From CAYZWU01 sp964482235 (GTDB taxonomy: Bacteria; Planctomycetota; B15-G4; CAYZWU01), in the NCBI GenBank assembly GCA_964482235.1, contig CAYZWU010000015.1:44358-108357 (forward strand): DNA of 64,000 nt. The letters are read 5' to 3'. Below the pieces are notes generated by a model that was not told the DNA's origin, searched no databases, and was given only the letters and a program-made list of their open reading frames with translations. Every line of letters begins with the position of its first letter. Positions within the stretch are counted from its first letter, which is position 1. A program made the translations under genes and the position numbers. Below are positions 55,118 through 64,000 of this stretch, one piece after another.

Positions 55118-56233
55118 TCAAGCTCCCATGCTCGTGAAACCGATGGTGAAAAGAGTATCCGCGATGATGATGAGGAGGAAGGAGACGACCACGGTGGCCG
55201 TCGTGATGCGCCCCACCTCCTCGGCGCCGCCCTTCAGGCTCAATCCGTAGACCGACCCGGTCAATCCGATGATGAAGCCGAAGACCGCGCTCTTGATCAG
55301 ACCCGTGATGATGTCCGAGGCGAAAAGAGCCCGGATCGTCTGGTGGTAATAATCGGCCAGCGCGATGTCGAGCACCCCCGTGCTGATCAGCATCCCTCCC
55401 ATGATCCCCAGAACGTCGGCCATCACGACGAGGCAGGGCAAGGCCAGCACGAGGGCCAGGATCTTGGGAACGATCAGGTAGGAGCGCGGGTTGATTCCCA
55501 TCACGCGCAGGGCGTCGATCTCCTCGGTGACCACCATGGTCCCCAGCTCGGCGGCGATGGCGGAGCCGGTTCGTCCCGCCACGATGATCGCGGTGAAGAC
55601 CGGCCCGAGCTCTCGGGTGAGGGCCACACCCACGAGATCGGCCACGAAGATGGAGGCGCCGAACTTCTCGAGCTGCATCGCCGCATTGAGAGCCAGGATC
55701 GTCCCGAGCAGGATCGAGATCAGGAAAACGATCGGGATGGCATCGACACCCACGGCAATGAGCTCGCGGCAGGTCCGTTGCAGCTCGAGGCGCCTGCCCT
55801 GGAGCGGTGCGATGGCGATCCAGTAGATGAACTCCAATGCAAGGCCGAGAAAGTTGCGAACACCCTGCCGCGCCATGAGCACCCACTCGCCGAGCCGCTC
55901 CAGGAGGGAGATGTGCGGCCGGGACAGTGCTGCGGGAATCGTGTAGGCCGAGAGCCTGTCGACGAAGATGCGGAGATCGTCCGGGGCTCCCCTGAAGCTC
56001 ACGCCGCCTGCGGCCGACCGGGACTGCTCGATGAGAAACATGGCGCCGAAGGAGTCGAACCGGGTCACGTCCGAGAGATCGAGCGTCATGCTCTCCTTCC
56101 CCTTCTCCCCGGCGATCCGTTTTCTCACCTGCTGGATATGATCCCTGGTGAGGGCTCCGCTCAGCCGGCAGATCCGGCCCTCTCCGGGAGGACCTGCCGC
56201 CTCGAACACGATCCCTACACCTCGTTCTTTCAT
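55118..56233 (-). CDS. MlaE-family permease with N-terminal STAS domain
   Basis: This 371-residue protein joins two parts that E. coli keeps separate. The STAS domain at about 20-100 (TLDLSDVTRFDSFGAMFLIEQ) corresponds to MlaB. The MlaE permease follows at about 150-371 (ELIAVGVDAIPIVFLISILLGTILAL; ELGPVFTAIIVAGRTGSAIAAELGTM). The MlaEFD unit moves phospholipids between membranes. The ATG is preceded by GGAG. It heads the mlaE-mlaF-mlaD-pqiC-like operon and is divergent from the TPR lipoprotein gene. Confidence 0.93.
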   Translation of the reverse strand: MKERGVGIVFEAAGPPGEGRICRLSGALTRDHIQQVRKRIAGEKGKESMTLDLSDVTRFDSFGAMFLIEQSRSAAGGVSFRGAPDDLRIFVDRLSAYTIPAALSRPHISLLERLGEWVLMARQGVRNFLGLALEFIYWIAIAPLQGRRLELQRTCRELIAVGVDAIPIVFLISILLGTILALNAAMQLEKFGASIFVADLVGVALTRELGPVFTAIIVAGRTGSAIAAELGTMVVTEEIDALRVMGINPRSYLIVPKILALVLALPCLVVMADVLGIMGGMLISTGVLDIALADYYHQTIRALFASDIITGLIKSAVFGFIIGLTGSVYGLSLKGGAEEVGRITTATVVVSFLLIIIADTLFTIGFTSMGA

Positions 56234-56416
56234 GTCCGGACTCCAGGACTGCCCGCGAAACCGCCAAAACGTGCACCGGAAGCGGCTGCTTCCCGCCAGG
56301 ACCTGACATCATTGCATTGATCGACGCCTCAGAAAAGAAATTACTTGTTGCCCCATCAGATTCTCCCGATAGGAAGGAACATGATCTTTACTCCCCTACT
56401 CCCGTTTGATAAGTTA

Positions 56417-56434
56417 CGGATTTTCGAAAATCCG
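56417..56434. promoter_or_regulatory. 18-base perfect palindrome between divergent genes
   Basis: CGGATTTTCGAAAATCCG is a perfect palindrome 184 bases upstream of mlaE and 92 bases upstream of the TPR gene. It could be an operator for a dimeric regulator or a short hairpin. No regulator gene is adjacent. Confidence 0.4.
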
Positions 56435-56525
56435 GCAAGCTCGGGGTTTTCCGGACAATGGAGATCGATCCAACCGCTCCTGCCATCCCGGAGCGGATCC
56501 GAAACATCGTAAGGAGCCTATCGAG

Positions 56526-58187
56526 ATGACGCTTCCCAAGCACCTAGTCCTGTTTCCGGCCGGGTTACTGGCCTGCCTTTGTCTTCTGGCCTGCAGCGCG
56601 GCCGACACTCCCGAATCGTGCCCTGACAAGGCCTGCCCTGCAGAGCCGCAGATCGAGATCGATCCGGACCGGCTGCTGGAGGAGGCGTCGAAGGCCCGGG
56701 AGGAGGACATGATCGGGGAGGCGATCAAGGTTTTGAACAAGGGGCTGGAAGGGGTGCCCGATGATCCCCGATTCACCTTCAGCCTGGGCATCTGCCACCT
56801 GGCCATGGGAGAGCAGTTCGCGGCCGAACCCGAATCGGGCGGCGATCCGGCAGCCGCCTTTCATGACGCGCAGTCCTATTTCGAGAAGACGCTGGCTCTC
56901 GATCCGGACCACGACGAGGCGGAGCGCTGCATCGCTCAGTGCCTCTTCCTGAACAACGATCTCGACACGGCCCGCACGCGGATCGATGCGCACCTGAATC
57001 GGAAACCCGACGATGCGATCGCCCATCTCCTGGCAGGCCAGATCCTCGTCACGAGCTTCGCTGCTTCGGGCGACGATGCGGCGCCGATGCTTGTGGCGGC
57101 GGAAAGCCACCTGGAAAAGACTGTCTCCCTCGAGCCGACTCTCGAGGCGGCCTACGCGAGCCTCGGCGACTGCCGGATCTATGCCGGCAACAACGCGGGC
57201 GCTCTTGCGGCTTTCCAGGAAGGCATCAGGAAGTGCCCGGAACCGCTGGCCCTGCACCAGCGACTTCTCGCCACCTTCGCGGGCAGCGACGTCCTGAAGA
57301 ACGAGGATGCGGCGGTGTTCTACAGGGGACTCCTCGAGCGGACCGATCTCGAGGCCGCCGAGCAGGGGCTGCTCTGGTGGTACCTGGGCGAGTGGCTCGA
57401 GAAGGACGGAACGGCGTTCTACGGCAAGGGCGGCGCCTACGCCGAGGCCGCCGCGCTCTACGCCGAAACGGCCTCTGCATTCATGAGCTGCAGCAAGGCC
57501 TATCCTCCCTATGCCTCCGACGGCACCGTGCGTGCGGCCATGGCCTACTGCAGCGAGGGATGGGCCCACTACAACCTGTCGGACTTCGAGTCGTCGGAAA
57601 AAGGCTTTTTCAAGGCCCTCGGCCTCTACCCCAACCTCGACACGGCGGTCAAGGGGCTCGATTACCTGGGCACCGCCATCGTGAACACGAACGGTGCAAA
57701 GGACGCGTGCGACTTCTTCAAGAGGGCGGCCGAAGCGACTCCCGGCATTTCCAAGTTCTGGAACAACCATGCCTTCTTCGCCCGGGAGGTGGAGCAGTAC
57801 GAAGACGCCTACAGGGGATATGTCAAGGCGGTGGAGATCTCGCCCGACGACACGCGCTACATCAACGACTGCGGCATGATGCTGATGTACTACCTGAAGA
57901 GGGATCCCGAGCAAACGGAAAAGTACTTTCGCCAGGCCTGGGAAACGGGAGACAAGAAACTCGAGAACCCCTTCATCTCCGATGAAGACCGGGCCTATCA
58001 CTTCGAGGCGCAGTGCGACGCGATCCTCAACCTGGGCCGCCTTCTTCTCGTCCAGAACCGCGTGGAAGAATGCGATCCCATCGTGAAGCTCCTGCTCGAC
58101 AAGGCTCCCCAGCGGCTCGATGTGCAGGAGCTGCGCATCGGCCACGAGAGAGCCAAGAATGGCACTCCCTACTCCCTGCCCGAGTAG
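56526..58187 (+). CDS. TPR-repeat lipoprotein
   Basis: This 553-residue protein starts at the ATG preceded by AAGGAG, with a lipobox in CLCLLACS. At least nine TPR-like units follow, for example EAIKVLNKGLEGVPDDPRFTFSLG near 60 and FFAREVEQYEDAYRGYVKAVEI near 430. The C-terminal repeat block resembles that of the next gene (YEDAYRGYVKAVEISPDDTRYIND and YEDAYAAYSKAVELDPQNPRYLND), so they are paralogues. Functions of such TPR lipoproteins include complex assembly; the partner is unknown. Confidence 0.8.
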   Translation: MTLPKHLVLFPAGLLACLCLLACSAADTPESCPDKACPAEPQIEIDPDRLLEEASKAREEDMIGEAIKVLNKGLEGVPDDPRFTFSLGICHLAMGEQFAAEPESGGDPAAAFHDAQSYFEKTLALDPDHDEAERCIAQCLFLNNDLDTARTRIDAHLNRKPDDAIAHLLAGQILVTSFAASGDDAAPMLVAAESHLEKTVSLEPTLEAAYASLGDCRIYAGNNAGALAAFQEGIRKCPEPLALHQRLLATFAGSDVLKNEDAAVFYRGLLERTDLEAAEQGLLWWYLGEWLEKDGTAFYGKGGAYAEAAALYAETASAFMSCSKAYPPYASDGTVRAAMAYCSEGWAHYNLSDFESSEKGFFKALGLYPNLDTAVKGLDYLGTAIVNTNGAKDACDFFKRAAEATPGISKFWNNHAFFAREVEQYEDAYRGYVKAVEISPDDTRYINDCGMMLMYYLKRDPEQTEKYFRQAWETGDKKLENPFISDEDRAYHFEAQCDAILNLGRLLLVQNRVEECDPIVKLLLDKAPQRLDVQELRIGHERAKNGTPYSLPE

Positions 58188-58258
58188 CCGGGGAGAAAAC
58201 AGCGCATGGGATTGCAGGATAGCCTTGGAGCGGCATCCCGGTCCTTTCGAGGAGAACC

Positions 58259-59842
58259 ATGAAAGATCGATTCATCATCCCCTTCATTGCGTCCGTTCTC
58301 CTTCTTTTTGCCCAGGGAGGGCTCGAAGGACAGGATGGGGGCGCCCCGGAAGCGGACAAGGCTTTCAGGCTCCTCGAGCAGGGCAAGGCTGACAAGGCGC
58401 TTAAGGCGTTCCGTGATGCGCTCGCGATTTCCCCCGACAACGTTCCGCTCCTCATCGGAGCCGGACGCGCCGCCCTTCTCGTCCGGGAGAACAGCGAGGC
58501 GCTCCAGTTCCTCCTCGAGGCCGCCCGCATCGCCCCTGACAATTACGATGCGATCTTCTTCGAGGCCAAGGCGTTTTCCGCCCTGGGGAGGGAGCTCTTC
58601 GATGCCGGCGAGATGAACGAGGGCGCCATCATGATCCAGGATGGAACGGGCCTCTTCGCGAACGCGGCGTCCATGCGTCCCGCGGCCTTCGAATCCCATC
58701 TGGGAATAGCCGAGAACCTGGTTTTCCTCGGTGATTTCGAGAAGGCGGACGAGGCGGCGAAAGAGGTTCTCTCGCGATCTCCCGGAAACGTGCGGGCTCT
58801 CCTGATCCGCGGCGATGCCGCCTTCGTCCGATTCCAGTCCGTTGCCGCGTCAGGCGCCCAGGCCAAGGAGGTCAAGGCGAGCTGGCAGCAGGCTCTCGAG
58901 ATCTACAGGGAGGCCAGCCGGCTCGATCCCGAGAACCCCGGCGCCTACATGGGCATGGGTGCGCTCTTCGAGGCGGACAAGAAGTGGGACAAGTCGTCCG
59001 AGGCATACGGCAAGGCTCTTGTCCTCGACCCCGAGCTGCTCCACGGCTACGACAGGCTGATCGTCTTTCTCGGCGACACCGAGCACCGCGCCGAGCTGGT
59101 GGCCGTTCTCGAGAAGATCATCGCGGACATCAGGAAGAAGTATCCCGGCGACAAGTCGAAGAGGTCGACGCCGCTCTACTACTGCGGCTACGCTCTTTTC
59201 CTGAACCACGACCACGAGGCGGCCATCAAGGCCTACACCGCGTCGTACGGCGCCCGCAGTGACTACACCGGCGGCGCGCTCTATTACATCGCGAGGTCCT
59301 GGTACGCACTGAACGACTTCCGGAAGGCGGCCCGATCGTTCAAGGAGCTGTTCAAGGAGGCGCCCGAGGATTTCCAGTTCTACCTCTCGGCGGACAGCGA
59401 ACGCGAAAGCGTGATCGCCACGATCTCGTTCCTCTCCAATCACATCTACAACGATGGCGACCAGAAAGGGGCCAGGGACCTGCTCGAAGGCCTGCTCCTG
59501 GTGAAGAAGGACAGCGCGGTCCATTTCAACAACTACGCATTTCTCTGCCGGGAGACGAGGAAGTACGAGGACGCCTATGCCGCCTACTCGAAGGCGGTGG
59601 AGCTGGATCCGCAGAACCCGCGCTATCTGAACGACACGGCCCTGATCCTCCACTACCACCTCCGCCGCGACCTCGACCGTGCGAAGGTGCTCTACGAGCG
59701 AGCCATCAAGGAGGCGAGGAAGATCGTCAACGACGCGAAGGCCGGCACCCGGGAGAAGGACGATGCCCGCGAGGCACTTCGCGATGCCACGAACAACCTG
59801 GACCTGCTGAAACGGGGAGTCCGCAGGGAAAGGAGACGGTAG
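58259..59842 (+). CDS. Exported TPR-repeat protein
   Basis: This 527-residue protein has a signal peptide (FIIPFIASVLLLFAQGG) but no lipobox Cys. TPR units run from about residue 30 (DKAFRLLEQGKADKALKAF) to 480. The ATG is preceded by GGAG. It is a paralogue of the preceding lipoprotein, 71 bases upstream, and the two are probably co-transcribed. Its end is 4 bases from the stop of a convergent gene. Confidence 0.8.
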   Translation: MKDRFIIPFIASVLLLFAQGGLEGQDGGAPEADKAFRLLEQGKADKALKAFRDALAISPDNVPLLIGAGRAALLVRENSEALQFLLEAARIAPDNYDAIFFEAKAFSALGRELFDAGEMNEGAIMIQDGTGLFANAASMRPAAFESHLGIAENLVFLGDFEKADEAAKEVLSRSPGNVRALLIRGDAAFVRFQSVAASGAQAKEVKASWQQALEIYREASRLDPENPGAYMGMGALFEADKKWDKSSEAYGKALVLDPELLHGYDRLIVFLGDTEHRAELVAVLEKIIADIRKKYPGDKSKRSTPLYYCGYALFLNHDHEAAIKAYTASYGARSDYTGGALYYIARSWYALNDFRKAARSFKELFKEAPEDFQFYLSADSERESVIATISFLSNHIYNDGDQKGARDLLEGLLLVKKDSAVHFNNYAFLCRETRKYEDAYAAYSKAVELDPQNPRYLNDTALILHYHLRRDLDRAKVLYERAIKEARKIVNDAKAGTREKDDAREALRDATNNLDLLKRGVRRERRR

Positions 59843-59846
59843 AGCC

Positions 59847-61076
59847 CTACCTGAACCGAAGCCTCCTGGGGATTGCCGGCTGTTCGTCCTGGACGGAATA
59901 CTTCTCGATCACGAAGGCTTTCCACTCCTCCTCGAACTTGGGGATGCTCATCTTGAAAGCCTGCCTGAACGCATCGCGGAACGGCTTCTTCTGCTTGATG
60001 ACAAGGAAGAACTCCATCGCCTTCTTCGCATCCATGTGCATCATGAAATCCATGTACGACCAGGCGAACACATGCTCCGTGGCATCGAGGGATGTTCCCG
60101 GCTTGAGGAGAAGATCGGTCAGCCTGGGCTGCTTGTCGGCCAGAACGGCCTTCTTCACGATGGCCTGCCACTTGGAGCTTCTCCAGTTGGCCTGGTTGTC
60201 CGCCTCGAGGAAGCAGCGCGACGTGGCCTTGCCGTAATAGTAGATCTCCCACCAGTGCGATCCGCCCTCGTAGGCGATGCCGCACTCGTGCAGCCACCAG
60301 TGGTTCTTGTAGACGGCGGTGAGCAGATGATTCACGTTGTGGATCATGCTGCGGTGGAAGTCCTCGTCCGAGGGCATGAGGCTCTTGTCCCACCATGTCA
60401 CGAAGACCGACGGACTGCCCTGCCGCGTCGTTCTCCCGTTCTGGGCGGCGAGCTTGGCGTAGAGGATGCAGGCTTTCCTGGCAATGCGGAACGACTCGAG
60501 GGCGTAGATGTAGTGCTTGTTGTTCACATTGTCCTTGTCCTTGACCTGGTAGACCTTCTGGAAGGTGGAATGGAAGTCCTCCATCCGCTTCGCGTAGAGG
60601 TGGAGGAGCTTGTGCGCCTTGTAGATCTTGTTGCCCGGCCCCTTCATCCTGGGGATTCCCCAGGCCCAGACGAAGTGCTTGGTCTCCATGTGGAGGAGAG
60701 GCTTCTTCACCTTGAGCTCCTCGTCGATCTTCTTGCGCTCCTTCAGCCAGTCGAGCTTCACCTTGACCAGCTTGGCGAACTCGGCCTCGGCCGCGGCCTG
60801 CAGATCCTTGTTCCGGCACCGCTTGCAGGGGAACCAGGGAAGACCGTGGGCCGTCTTGTCCGTCTCGATGCACCAGGAGCAGAACAGCACGTCCTTCTCC
60901 AGCTCCTTGTGTGCCTCGAAGAACTCGTTGGGGATCCGACCGGTGCTCTTGCACTTGGGGCAGAGGTGCTTGTCCTTCTTCTTGTCCTCCTCCTGGGAAA
61001 ACACCGGCACGGCCGAGAGAAGAAAAACCGTCAGGGACAGGAGTGCAAAAACAAGCAGATGCCTTCGAGCGATCAT
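59847..61076 (-). CDS. Exported zinc-ribbon protein with a peptidase-like fold
   Basis: This 409-residue protein begins at the ATG at 61076 (GAGG upstream), with a signal peptide (LLVFALLSLTVFLLSAVPVFS). A cysteine cluster follows (HLCPKCKSTG, FCSWC, PCKRC). Near residue 260 is SMIHNVNHLLTAVYKNHWWLHECGIAYEG, which resembles the HExxH and the following Glu of exported gluzincin-like peptidases, but HExxH reads HNVNH, lacking the catalytic Glu. It is perhaps a pseudo-enzyme or binding protein. It overlaps no neighbour and follows hutI, possibly co-transcribed. Confidence 0.65.
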   Translation of the reverse strand: MIARRHLLVFALLSLTVFLLSAVPVFSQEEDKKKDKHLCPKCKSTGRIPNEFFEAHKELEKDVLFCSWCIETDKTAHGLPWFPCKRCRNKDLQAAAEAEFAKLVKVKLDWLKERKKIDEELKVKKPLLHMETKHFVWAWGIPRMKGPGNKIYKAHKLLHLYAKRMEDFHSTFQKVYQVKDKDNVNNKHYIYALESFRIARKACILYAKLAAQNGRTTRQGSPSVFVTWWDKSLMPSDEDFHRSMIHNVNHLLTAVYKNHWWLHECGIAYEGGSHWWEIYYYGKATSRCFLEADNQANWRSSKWQAIVKKAVLADKQPRLTDLLLKPGTSLDATEHVFAWSYMDFMMHMDAKKAMEFFLVIKQKKPFRDAFRQAFKMSIPKFEEEWKAFVIEKYSVQDEQPAIPRRLRFR

Positions 61077-61083
61077 GAGAGCC

Positions 61084-62355
61084 TCACTTATCGAGCTGCA
61101 GCGGCGGGCGTTCATAGACTATCCGGCCTTTCTTGACCACAAGACTTACCGGGTTCCAGCCCAGCCTGTAACCGAGAAAAAGATGGCTCGGACAGTCGAG
61201 AACAAGCAGATCGGCCTGCTTTTCTTCCTGCAGGGAGCCCACGAGATCGCCCCGGTCGAGGGAATAGGCCGGGTTGACCGTTGCCGCGTTGATCGCCTCT
61301 GCCACGGTGAGGCGAAGGAGGCAGCAGGCTATATTGATCACGGCAGGCATCGACTGAACGAAGGATGTCCCCGGATTGAAGTCCGTGGCCAGGGCAACGG
61401 CGAGACCCCGGTCGATCATCTTCCGGACAGGGGGGTGCCTCTCCAGGTTGAGGCTGAAGACGGTCCCCGGGAGGATGACGGGGATCACGCCGCTCTCGGC
61501 CATGGCCTCGATCCCCTCGTCCGACGCCATCACGAGGTGGTCCGCCGTGGCGGCTCCCATCTCGGCCGCCAGCTCGGCCCCGCCCAGAGGAGCCAGCTCA
61601 TCGGCGTGAAAGCGGAGCTTGAAGCCCAGGCTGGCGGCCGCGTTCATGATGCGGCGCGACTCCTCGATGCTGTAGACGCCCTTCTCGCAGAAGATGTCGC
61701 AGTAGCTTGCCAGCCCTTTCTCCCGGATCAGGGGCATGATCTCCTCGGTGAGAAGACGGATGTACTCCTCGCGGCGGGAGGCATACTCCTTCGGCATCTG
61801 GTGCGCGCCGAGAAAAGTGCGGACCAGATCGATCGGGTGCCTGGAATCGAGGCGGTCGAGTATCTCGAGCGCCCGCATCTCGTCCTCGAGGTTCAGGCCG
61901 TAGCCGCTCTTGGCCTCGAGGGTGGTGGTGCCCAGGGCGATGAACCGGTCGAGCCTCCCGGCCACGAGCCGCTCCAGCTCCTCGGTCGATGCGCCACGCA
62001 TCGAGCGGACCGACGAGAAGATGCCGCCTCCCGCTTCCGTGATCTCCACGTACGTCTTTCCCCTGAGACGCATGTCGAATTCCGTTTCCCGCGTGGCGCA
62101 GAAAACGGGATGGGTATGCGGATCGACGAAGCCGGGCATCACCACCTTTCCGGCGGCATCGATCCTGTGCTCGGCGCGATATCGCTTCTCCAGCGAGTCG
62201 GCCGGGCCGGTCTCGACGATTATGCCCTCGTGAACGGCAACCGCCCCCGTCCGTATGATGCCGAGCTCATCGAGATCGCGGCCTCTTTTCGGTCCGTTGT
62301 TCTCGAGCGTGAGGAGCTCCGCCGCGCCTGTGACGAGTAGATCGATCCTGTCCAT
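61084..62355 (-). CDS. hutI: Imidazolonepropionase
   Basis: This 423-residue amidohydrolase opens imidazolonepropionate in histidine breakdown. Metal-binding VMPGFVDPHTHPVF lies near residue 60; KSGYGLNLEDE, LRFHADELAPLGGAELAAE (about 230-250) and ATADHL are family segments. I chose the ATG at 62355, preceded by AGGTGA; upstream in-frame starts add no conserved sequence. No other hut gene is in the window, so a full pathway cannot be claimed. Confidence 0.93.
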   Translation of the reverse strand: MDRIDLLVTGAAELLTLENNGPKRGRDLDELGIIRTGAVAVHEGIIVETGPADSLEKRYRAEHRIDAAGKVVMPGFVDPHTHPVFCATRETEFDMRLRGKTYVEITEAGGGIFSSVRSMRGASTEELERLVAGRLDRFIALGTTTLEAKSGYGLNLEDEMRALEILDRLDSRHPIDLVRTFLGAHQMPKEYASRREEYIRLLTEEIMPLIREKGLASYCDIFCEKGVYSIEESRRIMNAAASLGFKLRFHADELAPLGGAELAAEMGAATADHLVMASDEGIEAMAESGVIPVILPGTVFSLNLERHPPVRKMIDRGLAVALATDFNPGTSFVQSMPAVINIACCLLRLTVAEAINAATVNPAYSLDRGDLVGSLQEEKQADLLVLDCPSHLFLGYRLGWNPVSLVVKKGRIVYERPPLQLDK

Positions 62356-62602
62356 GGGCTCACCTGCAACAGTCATGTTCCATATGCCGGTCTCAACAAT
62401 ATATAGCAAAGAGCCGGCTTCAGAGACACAGGCTTGATCTCTTTTTTGAAAAAGGTGTTACGTCGTCTTCGCGAAAGACGTCCATCGCCGGGGTCCAGGG
62501 ATTTTTATTTGCCAACTCGGTAGTTTCACTGTAATCTTCTGTCGTTACGATTCTCGTGAGATCCGCTGATCCACGGGAATCCTCTTGTGGAGGCTTACAA
62601 GT

Positions 62603-63913
62603 TTGGACGACCCCCTACCAGGCTCATGCCTGGCTTCCTCAGAATTCCCATGGGGTCCGAGTATATGGCTGCTGACGGCAGCCCTGCTCTCCATGGTCTT
62701 TTCCTACCTCTATTTCATCCTGAACAACTTTTCCCGGAACCGGCTGGAGCAGATCACGAACGGCAACGCGAGCCTTCGCTCACGTGTGGACCGGTTCCAC
62801 GAGACCCTGCCCCGGGCCATCCACGCCGTGGTCGTCGTCGAGATCCTGTCCAAGACCGTATTCGTCCTCTGCGCCTACAGCACGGCGATTGCGCTCTTCG
62901 GGAAGGACGGTCCGTCGGGCATTGTCGCCACCCTGATCCTCTCCGCATTCTGGTTCATCTTCTTCTGCCGGATCCTCCCGGCCGAGCTGGGAACACGCAG
63001 GGAAGAGGAAACGATCCTGCTGACCCTTCCGCTGCTGGGTTTTCTCGGCATCGTTCTCCTGCCGATCCATTCCCTCCTCGCTCCGTTTCGGAAAGCGGTG
63101 GTCCGCATCGTGAAGCCGTCCGACCCGAAGGAGGAGGCCGAGCATATCGCGGAGGAGATCATCGACGTCGTGGGAGACGGGGAGCGGGAAGGCCTGATCC
63201 GCGAGGACGAGGCGGACATGATCGAGAACATCGTGGAGCTCAGGGACGTGGACGTGGGTGAGATCATGACCCCCCGCACGGACATGCACGTCGTTGAGGT
63301 CTCCACCTCCGTGCGCGACGCCGTCCGTCTCGCCATGGATGTGGGCCACTCGCGGATCCCGGTCTACGAGGAGAACATCGACCGGATCCTCGGCATCTTC
63401 TACGTCAAGGAGATCCTGAAGCAGTGGCTTAACAACAGCCTCGACGATCTCGTGCTCAGGGAGATCCTTCGCAAGCCGCTTCTCGTGCCCGAGACGAAGA
63501 AGGTGTCCGAGCTCCTCCTCGAGTTCCGCGAGAAGAAGATGCACATCGCCATCGTCCTTGACGAGTACGGCGGGACGGCAGGCCTGATCGCGCATGAGGA
63601 CATCCTGGAGGAGATCGTGGGCGAGATCATCGACGAGTACGACCAGGACGAGGAGAAGGAGCTCAAGCTCATCGACGAGAACACCATCGACGTCTCGGCC
63701 AGGCTGCACATCGACGACCTCAACCAAGAAACGGGAACGAACATCCCCGAGAGCAACGACTACGACACGATCGGCGGCTACATCTTCTCCGTGCTGGGAA
63801 AGGTGCCGGAACCGGGCGACACCGTCGAGGAAGGCAATGCTAAGCTCACTGTCACCGACGTGAACGAGCGAAGCATAAACCGCATCCGGATCCACCTCAA
63901 GAAAGAAGAGTGA
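62603..63913 (+). CDS. CNNM/HlyC-CorC family membrane protein with CBS pair
   Basis: This 436-residue protein starts at a TTG preceded by GGAGG (62589-62593). The N-terminal part has four hydrophobic helices like the DUF21/CNNM domain. Two CBS domains follow (about 200-335; GEIMTPRTDMHVVEV and VLDEYGGTAGLIAHEDILEEIVGEI), then the CorC_HlyC C-terminal domain near 345-430 (NTIDVSARLHIDDL). Proteins of this kind are linked to Mg2+/Co2+ efflux. An upstream TTG at 62585 is an alternative. Confidence 0.88.
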   Translation: MDDPLPGSCLASSEFPWGPSIWLLTAALLSMVFSYLYFILNNFSRNRLEQITNGNASLRSRVDRFHETLPRAIHAVVVVEILSKTVFVLCAYSTAIALFGKDGPSGIVATLILSAFWFIFFCRILPAELGTRREEETILLTLPLLGFLGIVLLPIHSLLAPFRKAVVRIVKPSDPKEEAEHIAEEIIDVVGDGEREGLIREDEADMIENIVELRDVDVGEIMTPRTDMHVVEVSTSVRDAVRLAMDVGHSRIPVYEENIDRILGIFYVKEILKQWLNNSLDDLVLREILRKPLLVPETKKVSELLLEFREKKMHIAIVLDEYGGTAGLIAHEDILEEIVGEIIDEYDQDEEKELKLIDENTIDVSARLHIDDLNQETGTNIPESNDYDTIGGYIFSVLGKVPEPGDTVEEGNAKLTVTDVNERSINRIRIHLKKEE

Positions 63914-64000
63914 TTGAGGAGCCCTCCGGTCGGTGTTGAGTGCTTCGTTGCGGAGCTGGGACGTCGGAAGACCTCCTTCCATGAGAAGGCCAACCGTGTC
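63914..64000. repeat. Intergenic tail with a copy of the IR loop motif
   Basis: No gene is seen. At 63959-63978 the motif GGACGTCGGAAGACCTCCTT closely matches the IR4 loop (GGACGTCGTGAAGACACTCC then TT). No inverted arms are found on the visible right side; they may lie beyond the window. Confidence 0.6.

Overview
The window is about 60% G+C and comes from a Gram-negative bacterium with an outer membrane. It encodes a Kdo transferase, Lgt and LspA, an Mla-type lipid transport operon, TatA, SecA, and many lipoboxes. The coding style suggests Planctomycetota or a neighbouring deep phylum. Pointers are a pseudopilin with a late H...DG motif, a squalene-cyclase-fold exported protein, an ECF sigma factor with a repeat-bearing anti-sigma factor, a SecA with a cysteine-rich insertion, and a DksA-type protein with a Lys/Ala-rich tail. 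Without marker comparison the phylum is only a guess. No insertion sequence, prophage or CRISPR array was seen. One 100-N scaffold gap lies at 30007-30106.

Left third (1-22.7 kb): a polyprenyl synthetase (cut by the window edge) with tatA; sucC-sucD; an exported protein and pseudopilin downstream of metK; waaA and secA; a response regulator overlapping pyrD; lspA coupled to a DksA-like gene; a Xer recombinase; a GAF/PAS protein; a coiled-coil lipoprotein coupled to a squalene-cyclase-like protein; then the tightly packed lgt, RNase HII-like, HAD phosphatase and E1-like genes facing an RNase D.

Middle (22.8-39.3 kb): a NatA/NatB-like ABC exporter; an ECF sigma, anti-sigma and exported protein unit; the scaffold gap; threonine aldolase; tRNA-Thr(CGT); a HEAT/TPR exported protein; and a four-gene operon with 4-base overlaps (two secretin-domain lipoproteins, an ABC ATPase and its permease) behind a Skp-like gene.

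Right third (39.5-64 kb): a very large membrane-bound sigma-54 activator (1874 aa) with an extracytoplasmic CBM9-like domain; rpsO-pnp; queC with a lipoprotein; a large Ig-like lipoprotein; the mlaE-mlaF-mlaD-pqiC-like operon; two TPR proteins; a zinc-ribbon peptidase-like protein; hutI; and a CNNM/CorC-type protein.

The most unusual noncoding signal is a set of long inverted repeats (10280-10371, 25153-25238, 25443-25524, 31592-31672). Their arms are unrelated to one another, but the loops of at least two are homologous, and the loop motif recurs alone near the window's right end. The scaffold gap is also flanked by an inverted repeat, so it may hide another copy. Other structured sites are the metK and rpsO leaders, several intrinsic terminators and a palindrome between mlaE and the TPR gene.
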